Numbered from the stretch's first letter, positions 1 through 8,988 are shown. The stretch: 64,000 nt of DNA from Melittangium boletus DSM 14713 (GCF_002305855.1 NZ_CP022163.1:9553765-9617764), one strand, 5' to 3'. Notes: generated by a model not told the origin, from the letters alone. Made by a program: numbers and translations.

Positions 1-2253
1 GATGAAGGCATGGCAGTGGTGGCTGAGGCTCCGGCGCTCCACCAGCGAGCCCTTGGGCACTCCCGTCGTGCCCGAGGTGAAGACGACATAGGCCAGGCTG
101 GAGGAAGGGACACTCACCCCAGGGTTGTGGGTTCGCGTCTCCGAGCCCGATAGCGACTCGATGAGATGCAACGGCACCTGGGCGCCCGCGGCGGCCAGCG
201 CGCCACGCGCGTGCTCGGCGAGGGACTGGGCGCACAGCACGGCCCAGGGAGCGCTCTCCGCCACCACCCGGGCCAACCGGCTCGTGGGCTGCTGCGGATC
301 CAGGACGAGGTAGGCACCTCCCGCCTTGAGCACGCCCAGCACGGTCTCCAGGTACGAGATTCCTCGCGGGGCGAGGATGGCAACCACGCGATCCGCCGAG
401 GCGCCCGCGGCCAGCAGGGCGTGCGCCGTGCGGTTGGCTCGCTCGTTCAGCTGCCGGTAGGTGCGCGACTCCGCGCCACACTGGACCGCCACCGCCGAGG
501 GAGAACGCTCCACCTGCGCCTCGAAGGCGCTGATGACATCCGGCACGGGCCGCGCCGCGGGAGGATTCCAGGCCCCGCGCACGAGCCGTGCTTCCTCCTC
601 GGGCAGCAGCTCCAGCCGGGAGATCTCCAGCTCCGGCGTCCGCGCGATGGACTCGAGCAGGACCCGGTAGTGTTCCAGCATCCGGCCCACCGTGCTCTCG
701 GTGAACAGGTCGGCACGGCACTCCAAGGTGGCGATCAGCCCCTGCCGATGCTCGGTGACCGCGAGATCCAGATCGAACTTCGCGGTGCGGCTCTCCGTGA
801 GGCACTGGCGCAGGTGAACCCCACCCGGGAGCGCTTCCCCTTCGCTCTCCAGGAGCCGGTTGACGGTGAACATCGCCGAGAACAACGGCGCCCGGCTGGC
901 CTTCTGCTCCGAGCGCAGGGCCGCGACGATCTGTCCGAGCGGTACGTTCTGATGATCCAACGCCTCCAGGACCGAGCGCCGGGTCCGCGTCAGCAGCTCG
1001 CTGAAGCTGGGTCGTCCGGAGGTGTCCGCGCGCAACAGCAGCGTATCGGCGAAGAACCCGATAAGCGGCTCCAACTGGCGGCGAGGCCGGCCGGCCACGG
1101 GGGTGCCGATGAGCAGATCCGTCTGCCCGGAGTAACGGTGGAGCACTACCTCGAAGGCGGCCAGGAGGACGGTGAAGAGCGTCGTCTCATGCCGCGCGGC
1201 CAACGCCCGGAGGCTTCCCGCGAGCCCGTCCGGAAGGGACAGCGACTTCGTCACGCCCTCGCTTCCCTCGACGGGCGGCCGGGGCCGATCCGTGGGGAGC
1301 TCCAGGATGGGCAACTCACCCGAGAGCGTGTCGAGCCAGTAGCGCAACGAGCGCTCATGCTGGGGACCTTGGAGCAATCGCCGCTGCCAGCCCACATAGT
1401 CCGAGTACTGGACAGGCAGCGCGGGCAGGGACTCGGGCTGGCCCGCGAGCAGCAGGGACAGCTCGTTCATGAAGACGGCGATGGAGGCGCCGTCGGCGAT
1501 GATGTGGTGGATGCCGAGGACGAGGGCCCGCTGCTCGGAGCCCAGCTCGGCCAGCGTGAGCCGCAGCAACGGCGCGCGCGTCAGATCGAAGGGGCGTTGC
1601 TCCTCGGCGGCGACCAGTTCTCGCAGCCGCTGCTCCTGCCGCGCGGCGGGCAGGGCACTCAAATCGATCACCGGCACGCTCAGGTGCAGGGCTGGCAGGA
1701 CGCGCCGGAAAGGCACCCCACCCTCCACGCCGAACTCGGTCCGCAGCGACTCGTGCCGCCGGACGATCTCGTTCACCACGCGCTCCACCGCCTCGGCGGA
1801 GAGGGGCCCGGTCACGCGCACGGCGCCGGCCAGGTTGTAGGCCGTGCTGTCGGGATCCAACTGGTGCAGGAACCACAGCCGCTCTTGCGCGAACGACAGC
1901 GCGAGTCCCTCGGCCCCGGACTCGCTGGCCGAGGCCGTCAGGGACAGGTCACTCACGTCCTCGTAGACGCGGCTGGAGATCTCCTCGGCCACGGCTTGGA
2001 GGGTGGCCCCCGACAACAGCAGGGTGGCTGGAAGCTCGACCCCGATCTCGGATTGGATCAGGTTCTTCAACTCCATGGCCCGCAGCGAGTCCAACCCATA
2101 GGCGGACAGGGGGGTCTCGCTCGTGACCTGGAGGAAGCTCACCCGGAACAGACTGGCGACCAGACTCTTGAGGGCGTCGTCCACCAGCTCCAGGGTTTCC
2201 GGCCGTGGCTTCTCGCGTAGAACGCTGATCAGGGAAGGGGCTTCGAGAGTCAT
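1..2253 (-). CDS. Non-ribosomal peptide synthetase, N-terminal part (carrier-C-A), cut by window start
   Basis: Reading from the ATG at 2253, 751 codons stay open to base 1. The order is unusual. A carrier domain comes first, with intact phosphopantetheine motif GLDSL (Ser about residue 56). A condensation domain follows with HHIIADG at about residues 249-255, matching the catalytic HHxxxDG. Then comes the start of an adenylation domain, with TYRQLNERANR near 594 and the P-loop-like FTSGTTGVPKG near 720, where the window ends. A subunit starting with a carrier domain receives a pre-activated unit made elsewhere. The FAAL at 9067-11094 is the obvious donor, so this could load a fatty acid and join it to the first amino acid. 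Substrate specificity of the A domain cannot be read because its pocket lies outside. The gene lies 69 bases after the aldolase on the same strand, so the two may be co-transcribed. Domain calls are secure; the lipoinitiation role is inference. Confidence 0.93.
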   Translation of the reverse strand, partial: MTLEAPSLISVLREKPRPETLELVDDALKSLVASLFRVSFLQVTSETPLSAYGLDSLRAMELKNLIQSEIGVELPATLLLSGATLQAVAEEISSRVYEDVSDLSLTASASESGAEGLALSFAQERLWFLHQLDPDSTAYNLAGAVRVTGPLSAEAVERVVNEIVRRHESLRTEFGVEGGVPFRRVLPALHLSVPVIDLSALPAARQEQRLRELVAAEEQRPFDLTRAPLLRLTLAELGSEQRALVLGIHHIIADGASIAVFMNELSLLLAGQPESLPALPVQYSDYVGWQRRLLQGPQHERSLRYWLDTLSGELPILELPTDRPRPPVEGSEGVTKSLSLPDGLAGSLRALAARHETTLFTVLLAAFEVVLHRYSGQTDLLIGTPVAGRPRRQLEPLIGFFADTLLLRADTSGRPSFSELLTRTRRSVLEALDHQNVPLGQIVAALRSEQKASRAPLFSAMFTVNRLLESEGEALPGGVHLRQCLTESRTAKFDLDLAVTEHRQGLIATLECRADLFTESTVGRMLEHYRVLLESIARTPELEISRLELLPEEEARLVRGAWNPPAARPVPDVISAFEAQVERSPSAVAVQCGAESRTYRQLNERANRTAHALLAAGASADRVVAILAPRGISYLETVLGVLKAGGAYLVLDPQQPTSRLARVVAESAPWAVLCAQSLAEHARGALAAAGAQVPLHLIESLSGSETRTHNPGVSVPSSSLAYVVFTSGTTGVPKGSLVERRSLSHHCHAFI

Positions 2254-2322
2254 GGTGTGGCTGGGCGGACCGGAGCCCGCCTCGTTGTCCTCAAGAGGTT
2301 CAGGGTGTGACCACCCGCGCGA

Positions 2323-3363
2323 TCAGGGCCCGGTGCGCAGCACGTCCGCGACAGCCGAGAGGGTCGCGTCCACGTCGGACTCGGAGATGCCGTAATGCGT
2401 CACCGCGCGGACGCGGCCGTAGCCCAGCTCGCCCATCCGCACGCCCCGCTGCTTCAAGGCGCTCAAGAACGACTGCCAGCTGAAGCGCTCGTCCGTGACG
2501 CGGAAGATGACGATGTTGGTCTGCACCGTGGACAGGTCGAGCTGGATGCCCGGCATCTCTTGGAGACCGGCCGCCAGCCGCCTGGCGTGAACGTGGTCCT
2601 CGGCCAGGCGCCCGACCATCTGCTCCAGCGCGACGACGCCCGCGGCGGCGATGATGCCCGCCTGCCGCATGCCTCCACCGAGCATCTTGCGCAGCCGCTT
2701 GGCGCTTTTGATGAAGGCCTGGGAGCCCACCAGCATCGAGCCGATGGGCGCCGACAGGCCCTTTGACAGGCAGAACTGCACCGAGTCCGCGTACTGGGTG
2801 ACGCGCGACACGGGCACGTCGAGGGCGCACGCGGCGTTGAAGACACGCGCCCCATCCATGTGCACGGGCAGCCCCCGCTCCGTCGCGAAGCGTCTCACTT
2901 CCGCGAGGTAGCTCAGCGGGAGCACCACACCGCCACAACGGTTATGGGTATTCTCCAGACAGATCAAACCCGCCGGGGCGCACTGCTCGTCGTTGGGATC
3001 CCGGATGGCCTGGGCCAGATCGGCGAGCGCCAACCGGCCATCGGGCTGGGTCTTGACGGGGTGCAGCACGAGCCCGCCCAGGACCGAGGCCCCACCCGCC
3101 TCGTAATTGTAGATGTCCGTCTCGTCCCCCACCAGCACCTCGGCGCCACGGGGACAATGGCTCATCATCGCCACCAGGTTGGCCATGGTGCCGCTTGGCA
3201 TCAGCGCCGCGGCCTCCTTGCCCAACATGGCCGCGGCCAGCGCCTCCAGGCGGCTCACCGTGGGATCTTCGTTGTAGACGTCATCACCCAGGGACGCGTT
3301 CGTGATGGCCGCCAACATGGCGGGAGTCGGCAGCGTCACCGTATCGCTGAGCAGATCGATCAG
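2323..3363 (-). CDS. ltaE: Low-specificity L-threonine aldolase family enzyme
   Basis: PLP-dependent fold-type I enzyme that cleaves threonine or other beta-hydroxy-alpha-amino acids to glycine and an aldehyde. The PLP lysine sits in QFCLSKGLSAPIGS, and the HMDGARVFNA segment that binds the cofactor is intact. The family N-terminus is DLRSDTVTLPT; here I read IDLLSDTVTLPT, which begins upstream of the only GTG (3339). The frame opens only after a TGA at 3373-3375, so the likely start is a rare CTG at 3363, preceded by a GAAGG-like ribosome site at good spacing. GTG 3339 would cut the conserved SDT. Length (about 346 residues) fits the family. It is the first minus-strand gene before the NRPS, so it may supply or recycle a hydroxy amino acid or glycine for the peptide; that link is inference from position. 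Confidence 0.88.
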   Translation of the reverse strand: MIDLLSDTVTLPTPAMLAAITNASLGDDVYNEDPTVSRLEALAAAMLGKEAAALMPSGTMANLVAMMSHCPRGAEVLVGDETDIYNYEAGGASVLGGLVLHPVKTQPDGRLALADLAQAIRDPNDEQCAPAGLICLENTHNRCGGVVLPLSYLAEVRRFATERGLPVHMDGARVFNAACALDVPVSRVTQYADSVQFCLSKGLSAPIGSMLVGSQAFIKSAKRLRKMLGGGMRQAGIIAAAGVVALEQMVGRLAEDHVHARRLAAGLQEMPGIQLDLSTVQTNIVIFRVTDERFSWQSFLSALKQRGVRMGELGYGRVRAVTHYGISESDVDATLSAVADVLRTGP

Positions 3364-3535
3364 GACACACCTTCAACTTCAAGCCGCCAGCGGCAGTCGT
3401 CACAATGAAAAAGCATAGGGAGTTCCGGGTTTTACATGAGTCCAGAAGTCCGGGCAAGCGGCCCAGGGCAGGCGGGCGGCATGGCATCACCCTGCTTGCT
3501 TCCAGAGGGGAAACCGATGGATAAACCGGAAGTTC
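3364..3535. promoter_or_regulatory. Divergent intergenic region between aldolase/NRPS and the YbaK operon
   Basis: This 172-base gap separates two divergent transcription units of the presumed biosynthetic cluster and must carry promoters for both. It is locally AT-richer than its neighbours around 3400-3440. I see no convincing -35/-10 pair or obvious operator palindrome. Confidence 0.45.
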
Positions 3536-4072
3536 ATGAGCCATTCCGGGGACGCTGCCCAACATCCTCCCGCCAGCGACAAGCTGCGCGAATACCTGCG
3601 TGAGCGAGCCGTGGATGCGACATTGATCCAGCCCGGCTCGGACATGCCGACCGTGCCCCTGGCCGCCGCCGCGCTGGGCGTGGAGCCGGGGCAGATCGTC
3701 AAATCGATTGTCTTCGAAGGCAAGAAGCAACGCGATCAAGTCGGTCTGGCCATTGCCCCGGGAGACCTGCGCGTGGATGTGTCCAAGGTGGGCGCCGCGC
3801 TTGGCTACACGTCACTCAAGCTGGCACAACCCGACACGGTCCTGCGCGCGGCGGGCTACGCGGTGGGCGGTGTTCCTCCCGTCGGGCACAGCACCCCGAT
3901 CCGGGTCGTCATCGACAAGCGGGTGCTCGACTACCCGTTCGTGTACGGAGGGGGCGGCGATGAGCAGCACATGCTTCGGATCAGCCCCGCGGACATCGTC
4001 CGGCTGACGGAGGCCGTGGTCGCGGACATCACCTCCGTGCCTGTCCCCGCCAGTCCCGGGAAGCCGTCTTGA
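3536..4072 (+). CDS. YbaK/ProX-type aminoacyl-tRNA deacylase (trans-editing protein)
   Basis: A single YbaK/EbsC/ProX domain of 178 residues. Family members hydrolyse wrongly charged tRNAs such as Ala-, Cys- or other analogue-tRNA(Pro). The conserved lysine that positions the tRNA 3' end is in IVKSIVF (about residue 60), and the glycine-rich C-terminal half with VPPVGH and PVYGGGG-like turns is present. A GGAAG site lies just before ATG 3536. The gene opens a four-gene operon, and its stop overlaps the TTG start of the lyase by four bases (TTGA), so it is translationally coupled to enzymes that appear to make a non-protein amino acid. Family knowledge supports an editing role. That it protects the producer from misincorporation of its own product is my inference. 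A housekeeping ProX is the alternative, but the coupling argues against it. Confidence 0.88.
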   Translation: MSHSGDAAQHPPASDKLREYLRERAVDATLIQPGSDMPTVPLAAAALGVEPGQIVKSIVFEGKKQRDQVGLAIAPGDLRVDVSKVGAALGYTSLKLAQPDTVLRAAGYAVGGVPPVGHSTPIRVVIDKRVLDYPFVYGGGGDEQHMLRISPADIVRLTEAVVADITSVPVPASPGKPS

Positions 4073-5586
4073 GCGCCCAGACGATCGGGCGGCTGTCGAA
4101 GCCACCTCACCCCGAGCTGTTCGAGGCGCTCTACGAGCCGCGCTTCATCGACGATCTGGAGCATGTCCTTCCCCACCTGTTGGACATCGACCTGGCGCAC
4201 GTCGTCATGCTCGGTCACCGGGGCATCCTGTCCCGGGAGATCGCGGCGCCGCTGCTGTCGCTCAACCGCGAGATGGCCGAACAGGTCCGCACCGGGGCCT
4301 CGCTCTTCACGCCCCCGCCCTCGCACCGCGGCCTCTACCTGCTGTACGAATCCCAGTATGTCGAGCGCCTGGGCGGAGAGATCGGCGGCGCCGCGCACAT
4401 CGCGCGCAGCCGCAACGACATCAACGCCGCGGTGACCCGGATGCGGGCGCGCGAGGGACTGCTCGACCTGCTCGGCGGGTGTGTGGAACTGGCCCGGGCG
4501 ATGTCCGCCCTGGCGGCGGCGCACGTGGAGACCGCGATGCCGGCCTTCACCCACCTCCAGCCAGCGCAGCCGAGCAGCCTGGGACACTACCTGTCCGCGG
4601 TGCTCTCGGAGGTGCTGCGCACCGCCCACTGGTTGCTGGAAGCCTATCCGCGCCTGAACCAGTCCCCCATGGGGGCCGCGGCCGGAGTCGGAACGTCCTT
4701 CGCGATCGATCGGGAGGAAGTCGCCCGGTTGCTGGGCTTCACCAGCGTCATCGCCAACTCGGCCGACTCGGTGGCGTCCCGGGACTATGTCATCCACGTG
4801 CTCAGCGGGGCCTCGCTGCTCGGCATCACCCTGACGCGGATGGCGACCGACCTGCAAGCGTGGGCCAGTCACGCGTATGGCTTCCTGACCTGGCCGGACG
4901 ACATGGTCAGCACCAGCTCCATCATGCCGCAGAAGCGCAATGCCTTCGTCCTGGAGAACATCCGGGGGCAGGGAGCGCAGGCCAGCGGTGGCCTCATGAA
5001 CGCGCTGCTCGGCATGAAGAACACGCCGTTCTCCAATAGCGTCGAGGTGAGCGCCGAGTCCACGGCTCCGCTGTGGCCCGCGCTGGACAGTACCCGGCTG
5101 GCACTGCGGCTGAGCACCCTCCTGATGAAGAACGTCATCGTCCACCCGGCACGCATGAGCGAGTTCCTGCGCGCCGCCGACACCACGATGACCGCGCTCG
5201 CGGACTACCTGGTGTCACGCCATGGCCTGTCGTTCCGCACGGCCCATGATGTGGTGGGCAAGCTCGTCTCGCGCTTGTCGGGTGCGCCCGCGCCAGGACT
5301 CGCCGACCTCAAGCTCGGGCTCGAGGCGCTCCTCGTCGAGAAGACCCAGCGCGCCTTCGCGCTCGACGAGGCGGAGTTGGCACGCGTGCTGGATCCCGAC
5401 ACGGGGTTGCGCGCCGCCGCGTATGGAGGCGGGCCCGCCCCGGACGCCGTGCGCGAGCAACTGCGCCAGCTCGATGCCCAGCGGGAGCTGCTCGTCACCC
5501 GCGTCGAGGAGCACCGCCAGCACCTCTCACAGGCCTCGGCCGACCTCACCCGGGCGGCCCTGGCCCTCACCACGGATGCACGGTGA
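4069..5586 (+). CDS. Argininosuccinate lyase-like enzyme (fumarase/aspartase superfamily)
   Basis: 505 residues of the lyase superfamily that splits N-substituted aspartates to an amine plus fumarate. Visible signatures are SRNDINAAVTRMR (ASL has SRND), FTHLQPAQPSSLGHY (the T-H-x-Q-x-A-Q-P catalytic His region) and the mobile-loop motif SSIMPQKRNAF. It starts at TTG, overlapping the YbaK stop. No other arginine genes are near, and the neighbours are a PLP beta-replacement enzyme, an ATP-grasp ligase and a threonine kinase, so the substrate is probably not argininosuccinate. The favoured reading is release of a 2,3-diamino acid and fumarate from an aspartate adduct made by the next gene. An alternative is release of a primary amide from an N-succinyl amide made by the ATP-grasp enzyme. 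Confidence 0.87.
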   Translation: MSAQTIGRLSKPPHPELFEALYEPRFIDDLEHVLPHLLDIDLAHVVMLGHRGILSREIAAPLLSLNREMAEQVRTGASLFTPPPSHRGLYLLYESQYVERLGGEIGGAAHIARSRNDINAAVTRMRAREGLLDLLGGCVELARAMSALAAAHVETAMPAFTHLQPAQPSSLGHYLSAVLSEVLRTAHWLLEAYPRLNQSPMGAAAGVGTSFAIDREEVARLLGFTSVIANSADSVASRDYVIHVLSGASLLGITLTRMATDLQAWASHAYGFLTWPDDMVSTSSIMPQKRNAFVLENIRGQGAQASGGLMNALLGMKNTPFSNSVEVSAESTAPLWPALDSTRLALRLSTLLMKNVIVHPARMSEFLRAADTTMTALADYLVSRHGLSFRTAHDVVGKLVSRLSGAPAPGLADLKLGLEALLVEKTQRAFALDEAELARVLDPDTGLRAAAYGGGPAPDAVREQLRQLDAQRELLVTRVEEHRQHLSQASADLTRAALALTTDAR

Positions 5587-5613
5587 GGGCTTCGCCCTCT
5601 TCCGGTGGACACC

Positions 5614-6726
5614 ATGCCCGTCAAAGCCTCATCGGTTCTGGAACTCATGAAGAACACGCCCCTGGCGCGGTTGCGCGGCCGGAGCGTCTCGGCTCCCCGT
5701 GCGCGGCTCTGGGGCAAGCTGGAGCTGGCCATGCCCGGGCAGATGAAGGACCGGGTCGCGCTCCAAGCCGTCGAGGATGCCGAGGCCCGGGGTGAACTGC
5801 GCCCCGGAGGCGTGATCGCCGAGAGCTCGTCCGGCACCATGGCGGAAGGCCTGGCTCGCGTCGGCAGTCTCAAGGGCTATCGGGTCATCATCGTCACCGA
5901 CCCCCGCATGGACACGACCGCCGCCGCCAAGCTGCGCGCGCTGGGCGCCGAGCTGGAGATCGTGGACACCTACCACCCCGAGGGAGGCTGGCAGTACTCC
6001 CGGCTGCAGCGGCTGCGCGAGGTGCTGGCCCGGAATCCAGGGGCCTTCTGGCCCCGGCAGTACGACACGCCGAGCAACCCCAACGCCTACGTCAACCACC
6101 TCTCGCAGGAGCTGCTCGAGGCGCTGGGGTCCAACCTGGCCGCGGTGGTCGGCACCGTGGGCAGCGGCGGCTCGCTGAGCGGGACCGCGGCGGCGCTCCG
6201 CCAGCGACTGCCCGACATCCGGATCGTGGCGGTCGATGCCGTGGGCTCGGTCCAGTTCAACCAGCCGAACCTGAAACGGCTCCAGAGCGGCCACGGCAAC
6301 AGCATCATCGCCGGCAACATCAATTACCGCGTCATGGACGAGGCGCACTGGCTGTCGGACGGCGAGGTCTTCTCCGGGTGCTGGGAGCTGGCGCGCCGCG
6401 AGGGCATCTTCGCGGGCGGCTCCTCGGGCGCGGCCTACATCGTGGCCTCCTGGATCGCCGAGCAGTACGGCCCGGATCGGGACGTGGTGGTGATCCTCCC
6501 GGATCGGGGAGATCGCTACGCGGAGACGATCTACTCCCAGGACTATCTGGCCAAACACGGCCTGGTGGGCATCGAGGCGGCGGCCCAACCCCAGCGGATC
6601 CGCTACGGCGTCGACGTCGCCGAGCGGTGGAGCTGGGCTCCCCTCCCCCATGATGGTTCCGTTCCCTATCACGCGGCCGATGCCATCCTCAGCGGCCACC
6701 TGACGCGCGAGCTGGGACTCGAATAG
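5614..6726 (+). CDS. Cysteine synthase-like PLP enzyme (beta-replacement), probable diamino-acid synthase
   Basis: 370 residues of the fold-type II cysteine synthase family. The PLP lysine is in PGQMKDRVALQA, the phosphate-binding turn is GTVGSGGSLSGTA, and the substrate loop is ESSSGTMAEGLA, where O-acetylserine enzymes have (T/S)SGNTG, so the asparagine is replaced by methionine. The C-terminus has about 60 extra residues after the usual end. These changes suggest a different electrophile or nucleophile. With a threonine kinase and an aspartate-type lyase nearby, the likely reaction replaces the phosphate of O-phosphothreonine with the amine of aspartate. ATG 5614 is chosen; an in-frame GTG lies at 5605. 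A small hairpin (GAGGGC-TTC-GCCCTC, 5585-5599) separates it from the lyase stop without any T run. Confidence 0.86.
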   Translation: MPVKASSVLELMKNTPLARLRGRSVSAPRARLWGKLELAMPGQMKDRVALQAVEDAEARGELRPGGVIAESSSGTMAEGLARVGSLKGYRVIIVTDPRMDTTAAAKLRALGAELEIVDTYHPEGGWQYSRLQRLREVLARNPGAFWPRQYDTPSNPNAYVNHLSQELLEALGSNLAAVVGTVGSGGSLSGTAAALRQRLPDIRIVAVDAVGSVQFNQPNLKRLQSGHGNSIIAGNINYRVMDEAHWLSDGEVFSGCWELARREGIFAGGSSGAAYIVASWIAEQYGPDRDVVVILPDRGDRYAETIYSQDYLAKHGLVGIEAAAQPQRIRYGVDVAERWSWAPLPHDGSVPYHAADAILSGHLTRELGLE

Positions 6727-6742
6727 AAAGTCCGTTCCCCCC

Positions 6743-7990
6743 ATGAGCCACTTCGTCTTCATCGAGAGCAACACCACGGGTACCGGCCGGCTCGCCGTCG
6801 AGCGCCTGCTCGCGCAAGGCGATCAGGTCACGTTCATCACCCGGCAGCCCAGGAAGTACCCGTTCCTGAACTCCTCGGCGGCCGGCCTGCGCGTCCTCGA
6901 GGTCGAGACCAACGACGTGGCGGCGGTGAAGGCCAGCGTGAGGGAACTGCAACGGCGGGCGACGCCCGACGCGCTCGTCACCTTCTCCACCTTCTACGTC
7001 CCCACCGTCGCCGAGGTCGCGGCGGACAGCGGCTTCCGCTACCTGAATCCGCGCACGGCGCTCGACTGTCACGACAAGTACCGCTCCCGCCAGGTGCTGC
7101 GGGGCGCCGGGCTGCCGACGCCCGACTTCTGGCTCGTGACGACGGACGAGGAGCTGCTGCGGGTCAGTGAGACGGCCCGCTACCCCTGTGTGGTCAAGCC
7201 CATCGCGGAGAGCGGCAGCAACGGCGTGCGTCTGGTCAACGACCGGGAGGAGTTCCTGGCTCACGCCCGGATGCTCCGGGCCCGGCGTGTCAACGAGCGC
7301 GAGCAGCCGTTGGAAGGCCACCTGCTGATCGAAAGCCTGCTCAGCGGTCCCGAGTTCAGTGTCGAGACGATCACCCTCGGTCCGGGCCGCACCCACGTCA
7401 TCGGCGTCACCGCCAAGCACCTGTCCACCCCTCCGCATTTCGTCGAGATGGGTCATGACTTCCCGGCCGATCTGGAGCCCAAGGCCCGTCAGGCACTCGA
7501 GGAGGCCACGGTGGCGGCGCTGGACGCGGTGGGCTTCGATTGGGGCCCGGCGCACACCGAGCTTCGCTTCACCCCCACCGGCCCGGTGGTCGTGGAGATC
7601 AACCCCCGGCTCGCGGGCGGGATGATTCCCGAGCTGGTGCGCTACGCCACGGGGATTGATCAGCTCACCGTGATGCTGGACATGCTGCTCGGCAAGCCAG
7701 TGTCATTGCAGGCGACCCGTCAGGAGTACGCGGCCATCCGCTTCTTGACCGCGCCACGCCGGGGCCGCATCACCCGCGTCTCGGGCGTCGAGGAGGCGAG
7801 GCGCCTGCCCGGCGTCCGCGACGTGAGCGTGGACAAGGGCGTGGGCAGCGTGGTCCGCTTCCCGGAGAACGCCATCGATCGGCTGGGCTTCGTCATCGCC
7901 AGCAGTCCCCACCGCGCGGAGGTGATCGCGGGCGTCAATCAGGCGCGCGCGCTCATCGAGCTCCAGCTCGAGGACGTGAAGGACGCCTAG
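6743..7990 (+). CDS. ATP-grasp carboxylate-amine ligase
   Basis: 415 residues with the ATP-grasp fold: an N-terminal nucleotide-like domain beginning FVFIESNTTGTGR, the ATP lysine in CVVKPIAESGSNGVRLV (about 150-166), and the Mg-binding EINPRLAGG near 285. Members join a carboxylate to an amine through an acyl phosphate, as in D-Ala ligase, BtrJ or L-amino-acid ligases. It is the last gene of the plus-strand operon (16-base gap from the PLP enzyme) and overlaps the 3' end of the threonine kinase by four bases tail to tail. It may ligate aspartate or an amino acid during building-block synthesis or form an amide on the product. The substrate cannot be read from sequence. There is little ribosome-site signal before the ATG. 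Confidence 0.88.
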   Translation: MSHFVFIESNTTGTGRLAVERLLAQGDQVTFITRQPRKYPFLNSSAAGLRVLEVETNDVAAVKASVRELQRRATPDALVTFSTFYVPTVAEVAADSGFRYLNPRTALDCHDKYRSRQVLRGAGLPTPDFWLVTTDEELLRVSETARYPCVVKPIAESGSNGVRLVNDREEFLAHARMLRARRVNEREQPLEGHLLIESLLSGPEFSVETITLGPGRTHVIGVTAKHLSTPPHFVEMGHDFPADLEPKARQALEEATVAALDAVGFDWGPAHTELRFTPTGPVVVEINPRLAGGMIPELVRYATGIDQLTVMLDMLLGKPVSLQATRQEYAAIRFLTAPRRGRITRVSGVEEARRLPGVRDVSVDKGVGSVVRFPENAIDRLGFVIASSPHRAEVIAGVNQARALIELQLEDVKDA

Positions 7991-8979
7991 TCCTCGAAGC
8001 GCAGCGGCTCCACCTGCGTGGTGGAGAAGCGCCAGGTCTTGGAGAAACCCAGGCGCGCGAGTTCCTCGCGGGCCCTCTCCAGCCGGGAGTTCATCTCGGC
8101 GTCGCGCGGATCGAACAGCAGGCCGACGACGGTTCCGCTGTGCGCCACCTGGAGACCCACGGAGCCCACGCGCTCCACCACCGCCTCGAGTTGCTCGAAG
8201 TGGGGCTTGGGCAGATAGGCCTGATTGATGCGCGCGCACGTGGACGAGACCTGTCCCAGCAGTCGCACATCCTGCTCGCGGATCGCCCGTCGCAGCAGCA
8301 CGATCAGCTCGGCGAAGGTGTCGATCTCCTGGGCGCCATAGCGGGCCGGACTGAACTCGAGCGTGTCGACCCCGTCCCCCTCTTCATCCGTGTTGAAGCC
8401 GAGCACCTCGCACTCGGGCATGGGCCCACCAAACTCTTCCAACACCTCGCCCTCGCGGTGCGCGAAGAGCACCGCGGACTGGTCGAAGATGGAGGAGTCG
8501 CAAGCCGTCTCGGCCTTGACCGCCAACCGGGCCACGACGCGATCCTCCACCTGGAGCTCGAGCGAGGAGAACACCGCTCGCAGCGCCGCGGTGACATCAC
8601 TGGTCGAGGAGCCGAGTCCCCAGCCAGGCGGAATGTCACTGCTCACCTCCAGGTAGCCACCCACATCCGTCCTGCCGGCCCATTCCAGGGCCAGCTGCGC
8701 GGCGTACCGGGCCTTCTTCTTCCAGGCGGGGTAGACGACGATGCCCTTGCCACTGCCCACATGGAAGGTGGCTTCCGAGCGCAACCCCGGACACGGCAGC
8801 GAGCTCAGCGCGCGGTGCAAGCGTCCCTGAGAATCCCGCACGACCCCTTGGAACACCTCGCCATGGTGGCCCACGGCGCGCCCGAAACAGAGTGACCTGC
8901 TGACGGGAACAACCGGGGCCGCGGATGGCTCCGGCTCGGCCTGAACCACGACGAGGGGACGCCGCTTCAAGGGTTCCAT
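7987..8979 (-). CDS. PduX-like GHMP kinase, probable L-threonine kinase
   Basis: 330 residues of the GHMP kinase superfamily. The PduX-type N-terminal signature (GxxGExxQG) reads GRAVGHHGEVFQG, the phosphate loop is PPGWGLGSSTSD (about 116-127), and the C-terminal glycine-rich segment is VAHSGTVVGLLFD. PduX makes O-phospho-L-threonine for cobalamin. No cobamide genes are in this operon; instead the neighbours are diamino-acid enzymes and NRPS parts, so O-phosphothreonine is most likely the activated substrate for the PLP enzyme at 5614. I chose ATG 8979; a TTG at 9033 is possible but poorly supported. The 87-base gap from the FAAL is AT-rich and holds a plausible promoter very close to the ATG. 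Confidence 0.85.
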   Translation of the reverse strand: MEPLKRRPLVVVQAEPEPSAAPVVPVSRSLCFGRAVGHHGEVFQGVVRDSQGRLHRALSSLPCPGLRSEATFHVGSGKGIVVYPAWKKKARYAAQLALEWAGRTDVGGYLEVSSDIPPGWGLGSSTSDVTAALRAVFSSLELQVEDRVVARLAVKAETACDSSIFDQSAVLFAHREGEVLEEFGGPMPECEVLGFNTDEEGDGVDTLEFSPARYGAQEIDTFAELIVLLRRAIREQDVRLLGQVSSTCARINQAYLPKPHFEQLEAVVERVGSVGLQVAHSGTVVGLLFDPRDAEMNSRLERAREELARLGFSKTWRFSTTQVEPLRFED

Positions 8980-8988
8980 GAGATGTCG

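Noticed and set aside
166..2220. A 684-codon plus-strand frame over the NRPS.
   Set aside because: The minus strand gives continuous carrier, condensation and adenylation motifs; the plus frame gives none.
5585..5599. GAGGGC-TTC-GCCCTC hairpin considered as a terminator.
   Set aside because: Only six base pairs and no T run; the flanking genes look like one operon.
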